From: Novosphingobium sp. Gsoil 351
Lineage (GTDB): Bacteria > Pseudomonadota > Alphaproteobacteria > Sphingomonadales > Sphingomonadaceae
Assembly (NCBI RefSeq): GCF_009707465.1
Contig: NZ_CP046120.1
Location: 248,001 to 312,000 of the forward strand
Reading direction: 5' to 3'
Length of the DNA: 64,000 nucleotides
Positions 27,096 to 37,137 of this stretch are shown in pieces. A model generated the notes under the pieces. It saw only the letters and a list, made by a program, of their open reading frames with translations, made no database searches and was not told the DNA's origin. Position 1 is the stretch's first letter. Each line of letters opens with the position of its first letter. A program made the position numbers and the translations under genes.

Positions 27096-27291
27096 CGTTT
27101 TCTCCCCGAAACGCTGCGATTACGACCGAATTCTGAAGCGGACTTTAATCATCGATGCGTAGAACGCCGTTCGCCGAAGCGGCTGCGGCGTCAAAGATTG
27201 GTCGGTCGATCACAGGCCCGAGCCAGCCGGCAAGGCTCCAGCGCAGGACGACAAGACTTGCAGTCAGGCGGTCTTCATGCATTATGCTGCA

Positions 27292-27618
27292 ATGCACAAC
27301 GAAACTTCTCCGACCCCAACCATCGATCCTCGCCTGGTCCTGTTCGAGGCCATCGCCCGCAAGCGTACGGTCACGGCCGAATACAACGGCGTCCAGATGC
27401 GGCTGGCGCCGCACATCCTGTTCGAGCGCCGCGGCGACCTGTTCCTCAGCGCCCTGAATATGTCGAAGAACTGGCGCTCGGACGACGAGAAGCATCTCGG
27501 CCACTTCAAGCTGGATGGGCTGGGCGAAACCAGGCTGACCGAGGAAGGCTTCGATCCGCTTCCGTCGTTCGTACCCGTCACCCCGCAGCCCGACGACAGG
27601 CTGGTGCTGGCGATCTGA
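27292..27618 (+). CDS. Small WYL-like domain protein (tentative)
   Basis: About 108 residues from ATG 27292. Seen: LFEAIARKRTVTAEYNGVQ, MRLAPHILFERRGDLFLSALNMS, and then FKLDGLGETRLTEEGF. The order of an Ala-Ile-Arg opening, a Tyr-rich strand, a Pro plus strand, and a final strand ending T-E-E-x-F resembles a stand-alone WYL sensor domain. No DNA-binding domain is attached. The match is to the pattern of the family, not a search. It converges on ligA 5 bp away. Confidence 0.55.
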   Translation: MHNETSPTPTIDPRLVLFEAIARKRTVTAEYNGVQMRLAPHILFERRGDLFLSALNMSKNWRSDDEKHLGHFKLDGLGETRLTEEGFDPLPSFVPVTPQPDDRLVLAI

Positions 27619-27622
27619 CCCG

Positions 27623-29666
<2,044 letters not shown>

Positions 29667-29670
<4 letters not shown>

Positions 29671-30353
29671 GCGCGCACCAATACGGTCAGCGCCATAGTC
29701 CGCCGGGCGCGGAAACCGAGAGTTTCATAAAGGCGGATCGCCCCGGCGTTGTCCGAATAACTGTGAAGAAACGGCGTTTCGCCGCGCGAGACGAACCCCC
29801 GGATCACCCTGCGGATCAGAGCCGCGGCCATACCTTGGCCGCGGAATTCAGGCCAAGTGCAGACCGCGCTGACTTCGGCAAAACCGCCCGCCCGCATCCG
29901 CTCGCCGGCCATGGCGGCAAGCCGTCCGTCGACCCGGATTCCGAAGAAGGCGCCATAACGGTGGGTCAGAGGCGCCCATGGGCCGGGCTCGGTTGCAAGC
30001 GCAAGCGCTGCCATTTCGGTTGCGTCGCCATCGTCGAGCAGTTCCACCCTCGGATCGTCGCCGCCAGCGTGCACGGGCCGTTCAGCGACCATCTGCAGAA
30101 GTTCGCCACTGCGATCCAGTCGTAGCGAGGGTGGAATCGGCCAAGGATCGGGCTCGACAACCGCGATCGCCACATCCGGTTCGGGCAACAGCGCCGCCAA
30201 GTCCGCCTGCGAGGCGTCGGTCGTATCGCGCGCTGCTGCGAACGGACCGTATGCGGGATCGATCCGCACTGCTCCACCGTTCCTCCACGCCATGTGCGCC
30301 AGTGGGCCAGTGACACACGACCACACCGGACGATCTAGCGGATGACCGGTCAT
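29667..30353 (-). CDS. GNAT family N-acetyltransferase
   Basis: A 228-residue protein whose C-terminal half (about 100-225) is a GNAT fold: [29 protein letters not shown] carries the R-G-Q-G-M-A acetyl-CoA loop, and [19 protein letters not shown] is the usual closing motif. The N-terminal half resembles FR47-like members. Substrate unknown. It overlaps recN upstream and ligA downstream by ATGA junctions, so the three are probably one operon. Confidence 0.85.
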
Positions 30354-32014
30354 GCGTTCTCCAGCAGGCGGTCCGCCTGGGCACGGGCCTCCGAGGTGAT
30401 TTCCGCGCCCGATAGCATGCGCGCGATTTCTTCCTTGCGGCCCCCGGCGTCGAGCCGGGCCACGCCGGTGCGCGTAACCATGCCTTCGGACGCCTTAGCG
30501 ATGAAATAGTGCGCTTCTCCCCGCGCAGCGACCTGCGGGCTGTGGGTGACGACCAGCAATTGTCCGCCGAAAGCCAATCGCGCCAGGCGCTCGCCGATCG
30601 CGCTCGCCACTGCGCCGCCCACGCCGCGGTCGATTTCGTCAAAGATCACCGTGGCCGCGCCGCCGGCCTCGGCCAGCGCGACCTTGAGCGCAAGGATGAA
30701 TCGGCTGAGTTCGCCACCGCTGGCGATCTTGGCGAGCGGGCCGAAGTCGGCTCCCGGGTTGGTCGCGATGAGGAATTCGACCGTGTCGATCCCATGCGGC
30801 CCCCATCGATCTTCGGGCAGTTCACTGACCGCGGTGCGGAAGCGCGCCGCATCGAGCTTGAGTGGCGCCAATTCCAGCGCCACCGCCGCGTCGAGCTGTA
30901 TGGCTGCGGCAATGCGGTTGGCGTGAAGCGCCTCGGCGTGGGTGCGATAGGTCTGTTGCGCTATGCTCGCGGCCGCTTCGAGTTCCGCTATGCGCTCCTC
31001 GCCTGCCTCGATCGCGTCAAGCGCGGCGCGCAATTCGGCGGCCTTGCCGGGCAATGCATCGACCGCCACCGCATGCTTGCGCGCCACCGCCCGCAGTTCA
31101 AACAGGCGCGTCTCGATCCGGTCGAGCCGGTCGGGATCGTGGGTCAGTGCTTCGGCGGCGCGGGCCAGTTTGTCCTCCGCCTCGCCCGCCTCGATCACCG
31201 CTCGATCGAGCGCGGCCAGCGCCTCGCCCAGCAACGGATGCTCGACTGCGATCCGGTCGAGCCGCCGGGCCGCCCCGCGCAAGCTCGCCAGCGCGGAATC
31301 TGATCCGGCCCACAAATGCTGGAGTTCCGCGAGATCGCCCGCCAGACGCTCGCCTTTCTGCATATCGGTTCGTGCTGAGGCGAGTTCCTCTTCCTCACCT
31401 ACCACCGGCGCCAGCGTGGTCAGCTCGGCAAGATGCGCCAGCCACAGGTCGCGGTCGTCAGACGAGCGTCGTTCAGCTGCGCGGGCGGAATCAAGCGCAT
31501 CTTCGGCCACGCGCCACTCGCGCCACGCCGCCTCGGTCGCGGCGACATCGCCGCGGCCGTAGCGATCCAGCAAGGACCGATGGCCGCGCGGATTGGTCAG
31601 ACCGCGATCGTCGTGCTGGCCGTGGACTTCGACCAGGTGCCGCGCCAATTCGCGCAGCAGCGCGGCGCCAACCGGCTGATCGTTGACGAACGCCTTCGAC
31701 CCCCCGTCTGCGCGCAGGCGGCGGCGGATCAGCAGCGGTTCGCCCGGCTCGATCTCGATTCCCGCTTCGTCCAGCGCGCCTCGCACACCGTCGGGCAGGC
31801 GGTCGAACTCGAAGGTGGCGGCTACGCTCGCCTGATCGGTCCCGGCGCGGATCAGGCCGCTTTCCGCTCGCTCGCCCAGCGCCAGGCCCAATGCGTCGAG
31901 CAGGATCGACTTGCCCGCCCCGGTTTCCCCGGTGAGGACCCCCAGCCCCCCGCCGAACGTCAGTTCGAGCGCTTCGATCAGAACGATGTTGCGGATGGAG
32001 AGCGCGGTCAGCAT
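30350..32014 (-). CDS. recN: DNA repair protein RecN
   Basis: A 554-residue SMC-like ATPase for double-strand break repair. Seen: N-terminal SIRNIVLIEALELTF and Walker A TGETGAGKSIL near residue 33, long coiled coils (about 150-370), and C-terminal Walker B VIFDEIDRGVGG near 455 with the signature SGGELSRF just before. No LexA box is evident just upstream, so control by the SOS response is not shown here. Preceded by the Rrf2 gene 37 bp away. Confidence 0.95.
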   Translation of the reverse strand: MLTALSIRNIVLIEALELTFGGGLGVLTGETGAGKSILLDALGLALGERAESGLIRAGTDQASVAATFEFDRLPDGVRGALDEAGIEIEPGEPLLIRRRLRADGGSKAFVNDQPVGAALLRELARHLVEVHGQHDDRGLTNPRGHRSLLDRYGRGDVAATEAAWREWRVAEDALDSARAAERRSSDDRDLWLAHLAELTTLAPVVGEEEELASARTDMQKGERLAGDLAELQHLWAGSDSALASLRGAARRLDRIAVEHPLLGEALAALDRAVIEAGEAEDKLARAAEALTHDPDRLDRIETRLFELRAVARKHAVAVDALPGKAAELRAALDAIEAGEERIAELEAAASIAQQTYRTHAEALHANRIAAAIQLDAAVALELAPLKLDAARFRTAVSELPEDRWGPHGIDTVEFLIATNPGADFGPLAKIASGGELSRFILALKVALAEAGGAATVIFDEIDRGVGGAVASAIGERLARLAFGGQLLVVTHSPQVAARGEAHYFIAKASEGMVTRTGVARLDAGGRKEEIARMLSGAEITSEARAQADRLLENA

Positions 32015-32051
32015 GGCGTGGCGTTCGCTCTAGCCGATACGATGCGCGGCG

Positions 32052-32492
32052 TCAGGCGGCTTCTTCGGCAAAGGGTGCTTCGAGTGCGATTGGATCGGCC
32101 AGAGACATCCGGTCGAGCATCTCGGCGGTGGCGTCGCGCAAGGTCAGCATCAACCCGCGTAGACGGCACTTGGCCTCGGGCAGGCAGTTCTCGCAGTGCT
32201 CGTGCGCGTTGCGCGCGGCGCACGGAACCAGCGCCAGGCTGCCGCGGGTCAGCCGGATGAGGTCGCCATAGCGGATGTCGACGGGAGACAAGGCAAGCTC
32301 GTAACCGCCATCGCGTCCACGGTGCGAGAGCAGCAGACCCTCACGGGTCATTTCGGCCATGATGACCGTCAGGAACTTACGCGGGATGTTCTGCGCCTCG
32401 GCGATGTCCTGCAGCCGCACCGGCCCCTGACCCCAGCGGTCAGCAAGGTGCTGGAAGGCGCGGATCGTATAGCGTGTTTTCTGCGACAGCAT
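32052..32492 (-). CDS. Rrf2 family transcriptional regulator
   Basis: About 146 residues. Seen: N-terminal winged helix (LQDIAEAQNIPRKFLTVIMAEMTREGLL) and the Rrf2 wing SHRGRDGGYELA, followed by cysteines C91, C100, C103 and C109, suggesting an iron-sulfur cluster as in IscR/RsrR/NsrR-type members. It would sense redox, NO or iron-sulfur status. ATG at 32492 is chosen because the helix opening MLSQKTRYTIRAF is the usual N-terminus; a frame from 32540 is longer but atypical. It lies between bamD and recN, genes that are usually adjacent. Confidence 0.88.
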   Translation of the reverse strand: MLSQKTRYTIRAFQHLADRWGQGPVRLQDIAEAQNIPRKFLTVIMAEMTREGLLLSHRGRDGGYELALSPVDIRYGDLIRLTRGSLALVPCAARNAHEHCENCLPEAKCRLRGLMLTLRDATAEMLDRMSLADPIALEAPFAEEAA

Positions 32493-32549
32493 GGGAGAAG
32501 CGCAGCAAAGCGCCGCTGCTCCCGCAATGTCAACCGGCAAGCTAGTCTA

Positions 32550-33344
32550 TCAGACGGCCTGCGTTCCCGGGGCGTGCTTATTCATCAATTTGAACGCCTT
32601 CTGGTACCATTCGTCGCCCGGGTAGTTTGCGCCGAGCACGGCAGCGGCCTTCTGCGCTTCCTCGGGAATGCCCAGCGCGAGATAGGTTTCGACCAGGCGA
32701 TAGAGTGCTTCGGGCGTGTGGCTGGTCTGCTGATACTTTTCGGTGACGGTGCGGAAACGCAGCGAGGCCGCGAGCCATTTGCCGCTGCGCTCGTAGAATC
32801 GTCCGATCTCCATCTCCTTGCCGGCGAGGTGATCGTTGACGAGGTCGATCTTGAGCTTGGCGTCCCCGGCATAAGTCGTGTTGGGATAGCGGCGTACGAC
32901 TTCCGTCAGCGTCTCCAGTGCCTGCTGGGTGATCTTCTGGTCGCGTGTGACGTCGCTGATTTGTTCGTAATAACTGAGCGCGATCAGGTAATAGGCGTAA
33001 GGCGCGTCCTTGTTGCCCGGATGGATCTGAAGGAAGCGCTGCGCCGACTGCACCGACTTGGGATAATCGCGATCGATGTAGTACGAAAAGGCGCTCATCA
33101 ACTGCGCGCGGCGGGCCCAGGGTGAATAGGGATGCTGGCGCTCGACCTCATCGAACAGCGCGGCGGCTTCCTTGGCGCGGCCGCGGTCGAGCCGCTCTTT
33201 GGCCACGAGATAAAGCGTGTCGACATCGCGCGCGACATAGGCGGTGTCCTTGGGCTTGCCTCCGCCGGCGCACCCGGCGGTAACTGCGAGGCCGCTGGCG
33301 GCGATGGCGAGGACGGCGATGCGGAGGGGCGAGATGGCGTGCAT
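32550..33344 (-). CDS. bamD: Outer membrane assembly lipoprotein BamD
   Basis: About 264 residues. Seen: signal peptide with lipobox TAGC (ATG at 33344), then TPR-like helices: LYLVAKERLDRGRAKEAAALFDEVERQHPYSPWARRAQLM, and QALETLTEVVRRYPNTTYAGDAKLK. An essential subunit of the BAM complex that inserts beta-barrel proteins into the outer membrane. Frames upstream of 33344 lie outside the signal peptide and are rejected. Confidence 0.94.
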   Translation of the reverse strand: MHAISPLRIAVLAIAASGLAVTAGCAGGGKPKDTAYVARDVDTLYLVAKERLDRGRAKEAAALFDEVERQHPYSPWARRAQLMSAFSYYIDRDYPKSVQSAQRFLQIHPGNKDAPYAYYLIALSYYEQISDVTRDQKITQQALETLTEVVRRYPNTTYAGDAKLKIDLVNDHLAGKEMEIGRFYERSGKWLAASLRFRTVTEKYQQTSHTPEALYRLVETYLALGIPEEAQKAAAVLGANYPGDEWYQKAFKLMNKHAPGTQAV

Positions 33345-33391
33345 GGGCCGCGCTATAGCCAGCACCGCGGTGAACGCCAAGTGAAGTGTCG

Positions 33392-36300
33392 TCAGTGGAA
33401 ATCGCGCGAGGGCGGGAGCATTTTGGGGATCACCCTTACGTCGCGCGGGTGGCCGTGCTGGAACCCGCAGTCGCGATTGCCGGGTGCGGGCGGGGTCCAC
33501 CGTTCGCCGGGGAGATTGGGCGTCGGCGCGAACTTCGATGGCAGCGGGTTGTTGCAGTGGTCGGCGCGGGCGATGGTGGTTGTCAACAAGTCGTCGGACA
33601 GCGCCAGGAGCGAGGATGTCGCATCGACCAGGTGTGCGGCGATCACGTGGATCACCTCGTCGTCGTACTCGACCCGCCCGCGCACCTCCATCAGCCGCGA
33701 TCCCATGATTACCTTGCGATATTTTTCCATCGCGTCGGGCCAGATCACCAGGTTGACGATGCCCGTCTCGTCCTCGAGCGTGATGAAGCAGACCCCCTTG
33801 GCGCTGCCCGGGCGCTGGCGGATCAGCACCACACCGGCGACCTGGACGGCCGAGCGGAACTTGCGGGTGCGAAGTTCGGCTGCCGGCACGAAGTCGCGTT
33901 CGGCCAGGGAGGCGCGGAGGAAGCTGAGCGGGTGGGCCTTCAGGCTCAGCCGATGGGTCTGGTAATCGGCGACGACTTCTTCCGACAATGGCATCGCCGG
34001 CAGGTTGGTGATCACTCGCTCCGCCCCTTCCTCACGCTCGCGAGCCGCCGCGAATAGCGGCAGTTCGGGCGCGGAAACCAGCGTTCTCGCGTCCCACAGC
34101 GCCTGACGCCGGCGAAGCTGGAGCGACGAAAAGCAGTCCGCCGCAGCGAGCCGTTCGATCTGCGCAGCCGGCAGCCCGGCCCGATCGCACAGCGCGATCA
34201 CGTCGGCGAACGGCCCGTTCATGTCTCTCACTTGCACGAGTGTGGCAGCAAGACTTTCAGGGAATCCGTCCACTTGCCGCAGGCCGAGGCGCAAGGCCCA
34301 GCCCTTGTCCCATCGCCACCGGTCGCGCCCGGGGTGAAAACGCGGCCGCGACAGCGCAACCTCCTCGACGGGCTCCAGCGTGCAGTCCCATGTCGAATGA
34401 TTGACGTCCACCGGCAGGACCACCACGCCATGCTCCTCGGCATCGCGGACGATCTGCGCCGGGGCGTAGAACCCCATCGGCTGCGAATTGAGCAGCGCGG
34501 CGGCGAACGCGGCCGGGTAATGGCACTTGAGCCAGCTGGAGACGTAGACCAGCAGGGCGAAGCTGGCGGCGTGGCTTTCCGGGAAGCCGTATTCGCCGAA
34601 ACCCTTGATCTGGTTGAAGCAGCGCTCGGCGAATTCAGGATCGTAGCCGCGGGCGATCATGCGGCTGACCATTTTTTCCTGGTGCAGGTCCATCATCCCG
34701 CGTGAGCGGAAGGTGGCCATCGCCTTGCGCAACTGGTTCGCCTCTTCCGGCGAGAACTTGGCGGCATCGATGGCGATCTTCATCGCCTGTTCCTGGAAGA
34801 TCGGGACCCCGTAAGTACGCCTGAGGATCGAGGAGAGTTCATCCGACCGACCGTGCTCGGGCGCGGGGCTGGGAAGATGGAACTCAGTTCCGGGGTTCTC
34901 CCGCATCCTTCTGCGATGCTTGAGGTAGGGATGGACCATATCCCCTTGGATCGGGCCGGGGCGGACGATCGCCACTTGCACCACCAGATCGTAGAAAATG
35001 CGCGGCCTTAGCCGAGGCAGCATGTTCATCTGCGCCCGGCTTTCCACCTGGAACACGCCGACCGAATCCCCCTCGCACAGCATGTCGTAGACTTCGGGTC
35101 GCTCCGCCGGGACGGTGGCGAGATCGTAAGCCTCGCCATGATGGTCTTCGATCAGCTTGAACGACTTGCGGATGCAGGTCAGCATACCCAGCGCCAGGAC
35201 ATCGACCTTGAGGATACCGAGGTCGTCGATGTCGTCCTTGTCCCACTCGATGAAGCTGCGATCCGCCATCGCGCCGTTGCCGATCGGCACGGTCTCGAGC
35301 AGTGGTTTGTCGGTCAGGATGAAGCCGCCGACATGCTGGCTGAGGTGCCTGGGCATGTCGATCATCTGGCGGGTCAGGGCCAGCACGCGCTTGAGATAGG
35401 GATCGGTAAGGTCGAGCCCGGTTTCCTTGCGGACATGTTCGGGATCGATCTCGCGGCCGTGGCCGCCCCAGACGGTGCGGGCCAGCGCCGAGGTCACGTC
35501 CTCGGTCAGCCCCATCGCCTTGCCGACTTCGCGGATCGCCATGCGCGGGCGATAGTGGATCACAGTGGCGCACAGCCCGGCCTTGTCGCGCCCGTATCGC
35601 TCGTAGATGTGCTGAATCACCTCCTCGCGCCGCTCGTGCTCGAAGTCGACGTCGATGTCGGGCGGTTCGCTGCCGCGCTCGGTGGAAATGAAGCGGTCGA
35701 ACAGCAGTTCGTTGTGGGCTGGGTCGACCGAGGTGATGCCAAGGCAGAAGCACACCGCCGAATTGGCCGCCGAGCCGCGCCCCTGACACAGGATCGGCGG
35801 CTCGCGGCTGCGCGCGTATTCGACGATGTCCTGGATGGTGAGGAAGTAGCGCGCCAGATCGAGGCGCTGGATTATGTCGAGCTCATACTGCAGCGCTTGC
35901 GTGACCTTGGACGGTGGCCCATCGGGATAGCGCCATTTCACCCCTTCCCCCACCCGATGCTCAAGCCATTGCTGCGCGGTCATGCCGTCGGGATAGGTCT
36001 CTTGCGGATACTCATATTTCAGCTCGCTCAGCTTGAAGTCGCAGGCGTCGGCCACCGCACGCGCAGCCGCTATGGCGTGGGGCCAGCGGGTGAACAGCGC
36101 GACCATCTTCTTGGGTGATCGCAGGTGCCGCTCGGCATTGGGGTTAAGCTTTAGCCCCGCCGCGGCGATCGTGGTCTTGAGCCGGATCGCGGTCATCACG
36201 TCCTGAAGCGGACGACAGTCGGGCGCGGCGTAGTGGACGTCGTTCGTAGCCAGCAGCCCCAGCCCGTTCTCGCTGGCCAGGGCATCAAGCCGGTCGATCC

Positions 36301-37015
36301 GGGCGATGTCGTCACCGCTATAGAGATAGCTGGCGGCCAGGTGGCGGAGCGTGGGAAGCTGGGACGTGAGGTGGGGCAAGACATCGCCGAAGGCGAATTT
36401 TTCCTCACACGAAGACACGAAGGTGTCAGCACCGTCACTCGCCGCCTCGCTTCGTGTCTTCGTGTCTTCGTGTGAACCAGGTGATGGAAAACAAATGACG
36501 TTGCTCGGAACCGTGACCGTGATGGTGAATTCACGGTCCAAGTCTTGCGGCGGAAGCAGGATGAGTTGCACCCCCTGGGCATGATCTGCCAGCATCGCCA
36601 GCGAGATGTCGCACGCGCCCTTGGCCTGCCATTCGCCGTCGAGCGTTCCCATCCGCCCTGCGGAAATCAGGCGGCACAGGCGGCCGTAGGCGTCGCGGTC
36701 AGTCGGATAGGCGAGGAAGGTCAGGCCCTCGACGGTCTCGATCCGGCAGCCGATCACCGGCCGCAGCTTGACCTTCTTCGCTTCGGTATGGACGCGCACC
36801 ACCCCGGCCATCGAATTGGCGTCGGCGATGCCGATCGCGTCGTAGCCAAGCGTCCGAGCGGCCAGCACAAGGTCGGGCGGCTGCGAGGCGCCGCGCAGGA
36901 ACGAAAAGCAGCTGAGCAGCCCAAGCTCGACGAAGGGCGCGCGCTCGGGTTCGGTTACCGTGTCCGGATCGAGCTCGATCGTCCGCCGGGGAATGAGCAG
37001 ATCGTTTTCGGGCAT
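33392..37015 (-). CDS. dnaE2: Error-prone DNA polymerase DnaE2 with in-frame repeat insertion
   Basis: A 1207-residue C-family polymerase that works with ImuA-ImuB in SOS mutagenesis. Seen: PHP-like N-terminus (FVELGLLSCFSFLRGASQP), polymerase catalytic region with RGSAANSAVCFCLGIT and PDIDVDFEHERREEV, fingers FGEYGFPESHAASFALLVY, and a C-terminal OB domain (VQVAGVVLIRQRPGSAKGVCFITLEDETG). It is longer than usual (about 1050-1150). Roughly residues 160-212 are extra and include the peptide HEDTKTRSEAASDGADTFVSS, encoded by a palindrome at 36406-36474. No LexA box is seen directly upstream; it probably belongs to the transcript starting at the LexA box near 39973. Confidence 0.94.
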   Translation of the reverse strand: MPENDLLIPRRTIELDPDTVTEPERAPFVELGLLSCFSFLRGASQPPDLVLAARTLGYDAIGIADANSMAGVVRVHTEAKKVKLRPVIGCRIETVEGLTFLAYPTDRDAYGRLCRLISAGRMGTLDGEWQAKGACDISLAMLADHAQGVQLILLPPQDLDREFTITVTVPSNVICFPSPGSHEDTKTRSEAASDGADTFVSSCEEKFAFGDVLPHLTSQLPTLRHLAASYLYSGDDIARIDRLDALASENGLGLLATNDVHYAAPDCRPLQDVMTAIRLKTTIAAAGLKLNPNAERHLRSPKKMVALFTRWPHAIAAARAVADACDFKLSELKYEYPQETYPDGMTAQQWLEHRVGEGVKWRYPDGPPSKVTQALQYELDIIQRLDLARYFLTIQDIVEYARSREPPILCQGRGSAANSAVCFCLGITSVDPAHNELLFDRFISTERGSEPPDIDVDFEHERREEVIQHIYERYGRDKAGLCATVIHYRPRMAIREVGKAMGLTEDVTSALARTVWGGHGREIDPEHVRKETGLDLTDPYLKRVLALTRQMIDMPRHLSQHVGGFILTDKPLLETVPIGNGAMADRSFIEWDKDDIDDLGILKVDVLALGMLTCIRKSFKLIEDHHGEAYDLATVPAERPEVYDMLCEGDSVGVFQVESRAQMNMLPRLRPRIFYDLVVQVAIVRPGPIQGDMVHPYLKHRRRMRENPGTEFHLPSPAPEHGRSDELSSILRRTYGVPIFQEQAMKIAIDAAKFSPEEANQLRKAMATFRSRGMMDLHQEKMVSRMIARGYDPEFAERCFNQIKGFGEYGFPESHAASFALLVYVSSWLKCHYPAAFAAALLNSQPMGFYAPAQIVRDAEEHGVVVLPVDVNHSTWDCTLEPVEEVALSRPRFHPGRDRWRWDKGWALRLGLRQVDGFPESLAATLVQVRDMNGPFADVIALCDRAGLPAAQIERLAAADCFSSLQLRRRQALWDARTLVSAPELPLFAAAREREEGAERVITNLPAMPLSEEVVADYQTHRLSLKAHPLSFLRASLAERDFVPAAELRTRKFRSAVQVAGVVLIRQRPGSAKGVCFITLEDETGIVNLVIWPDAMEKYRKVIMGSRLMEVRGRVEYDDEVIHVIAAHLVDATSSLLALSDDLLTTTIARADHCNNPLPSKFAPTPNLPGERWTPPAPGNRDCGFQHGHPRDVRVIPKMLPPSRDFH
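36406..36474. repeat. Palindromic repeat inserted in frame within dnaE2
   Basis: A perfect 17-bp inverted repeat (CACACGAAGACACGAAG at 36406-36422 and its reverse complement at 36458-36474) with a 35-bp centre. An extra CTTCGTGT unit lies just inside the right arm. It sits within the dnaE2 reading frame without breaking it and encodes a charged loop. Comparable in idea to the Rickettsia palindromic elements that insert into protein genes. Confidence 0.85.
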
Positions 37016-37032
37016 GACGGCCCCGACAGGCC

Positions 37033-37114
37033 GTCACCCCGGCGAAGGCCGGGGCCCAGCCAACCTGACCGCGTGCGGCGAGCTTGGATGGATCCCGGCC
37101 TTCGCCGGGGTGAC
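37033..37114. repeat. REP-like palindrome, GTCACCCCGGCGAAGG type
   Basis: A perfect 21-bp inverted repeat: the left arm at 37033-37053 opens GTCACCCCGGCGAAGG, and the right arm at 37094-37114 is its reverse complement. It lies between the udgX and dnaE2 genes. This element type is widespread in sphingomonad genomes. A hairpin here could attenuate transcription into dnaE2. Confidence 0.8.
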
Positions 37115-37137
37115 GGGAAAAGGGGCAAACTTCATGG

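Noticed and set aside
32023..32038. LexA box candidate upstream of recN
   Set aside because: One GTTC half-site; the partner position reads CCGA.
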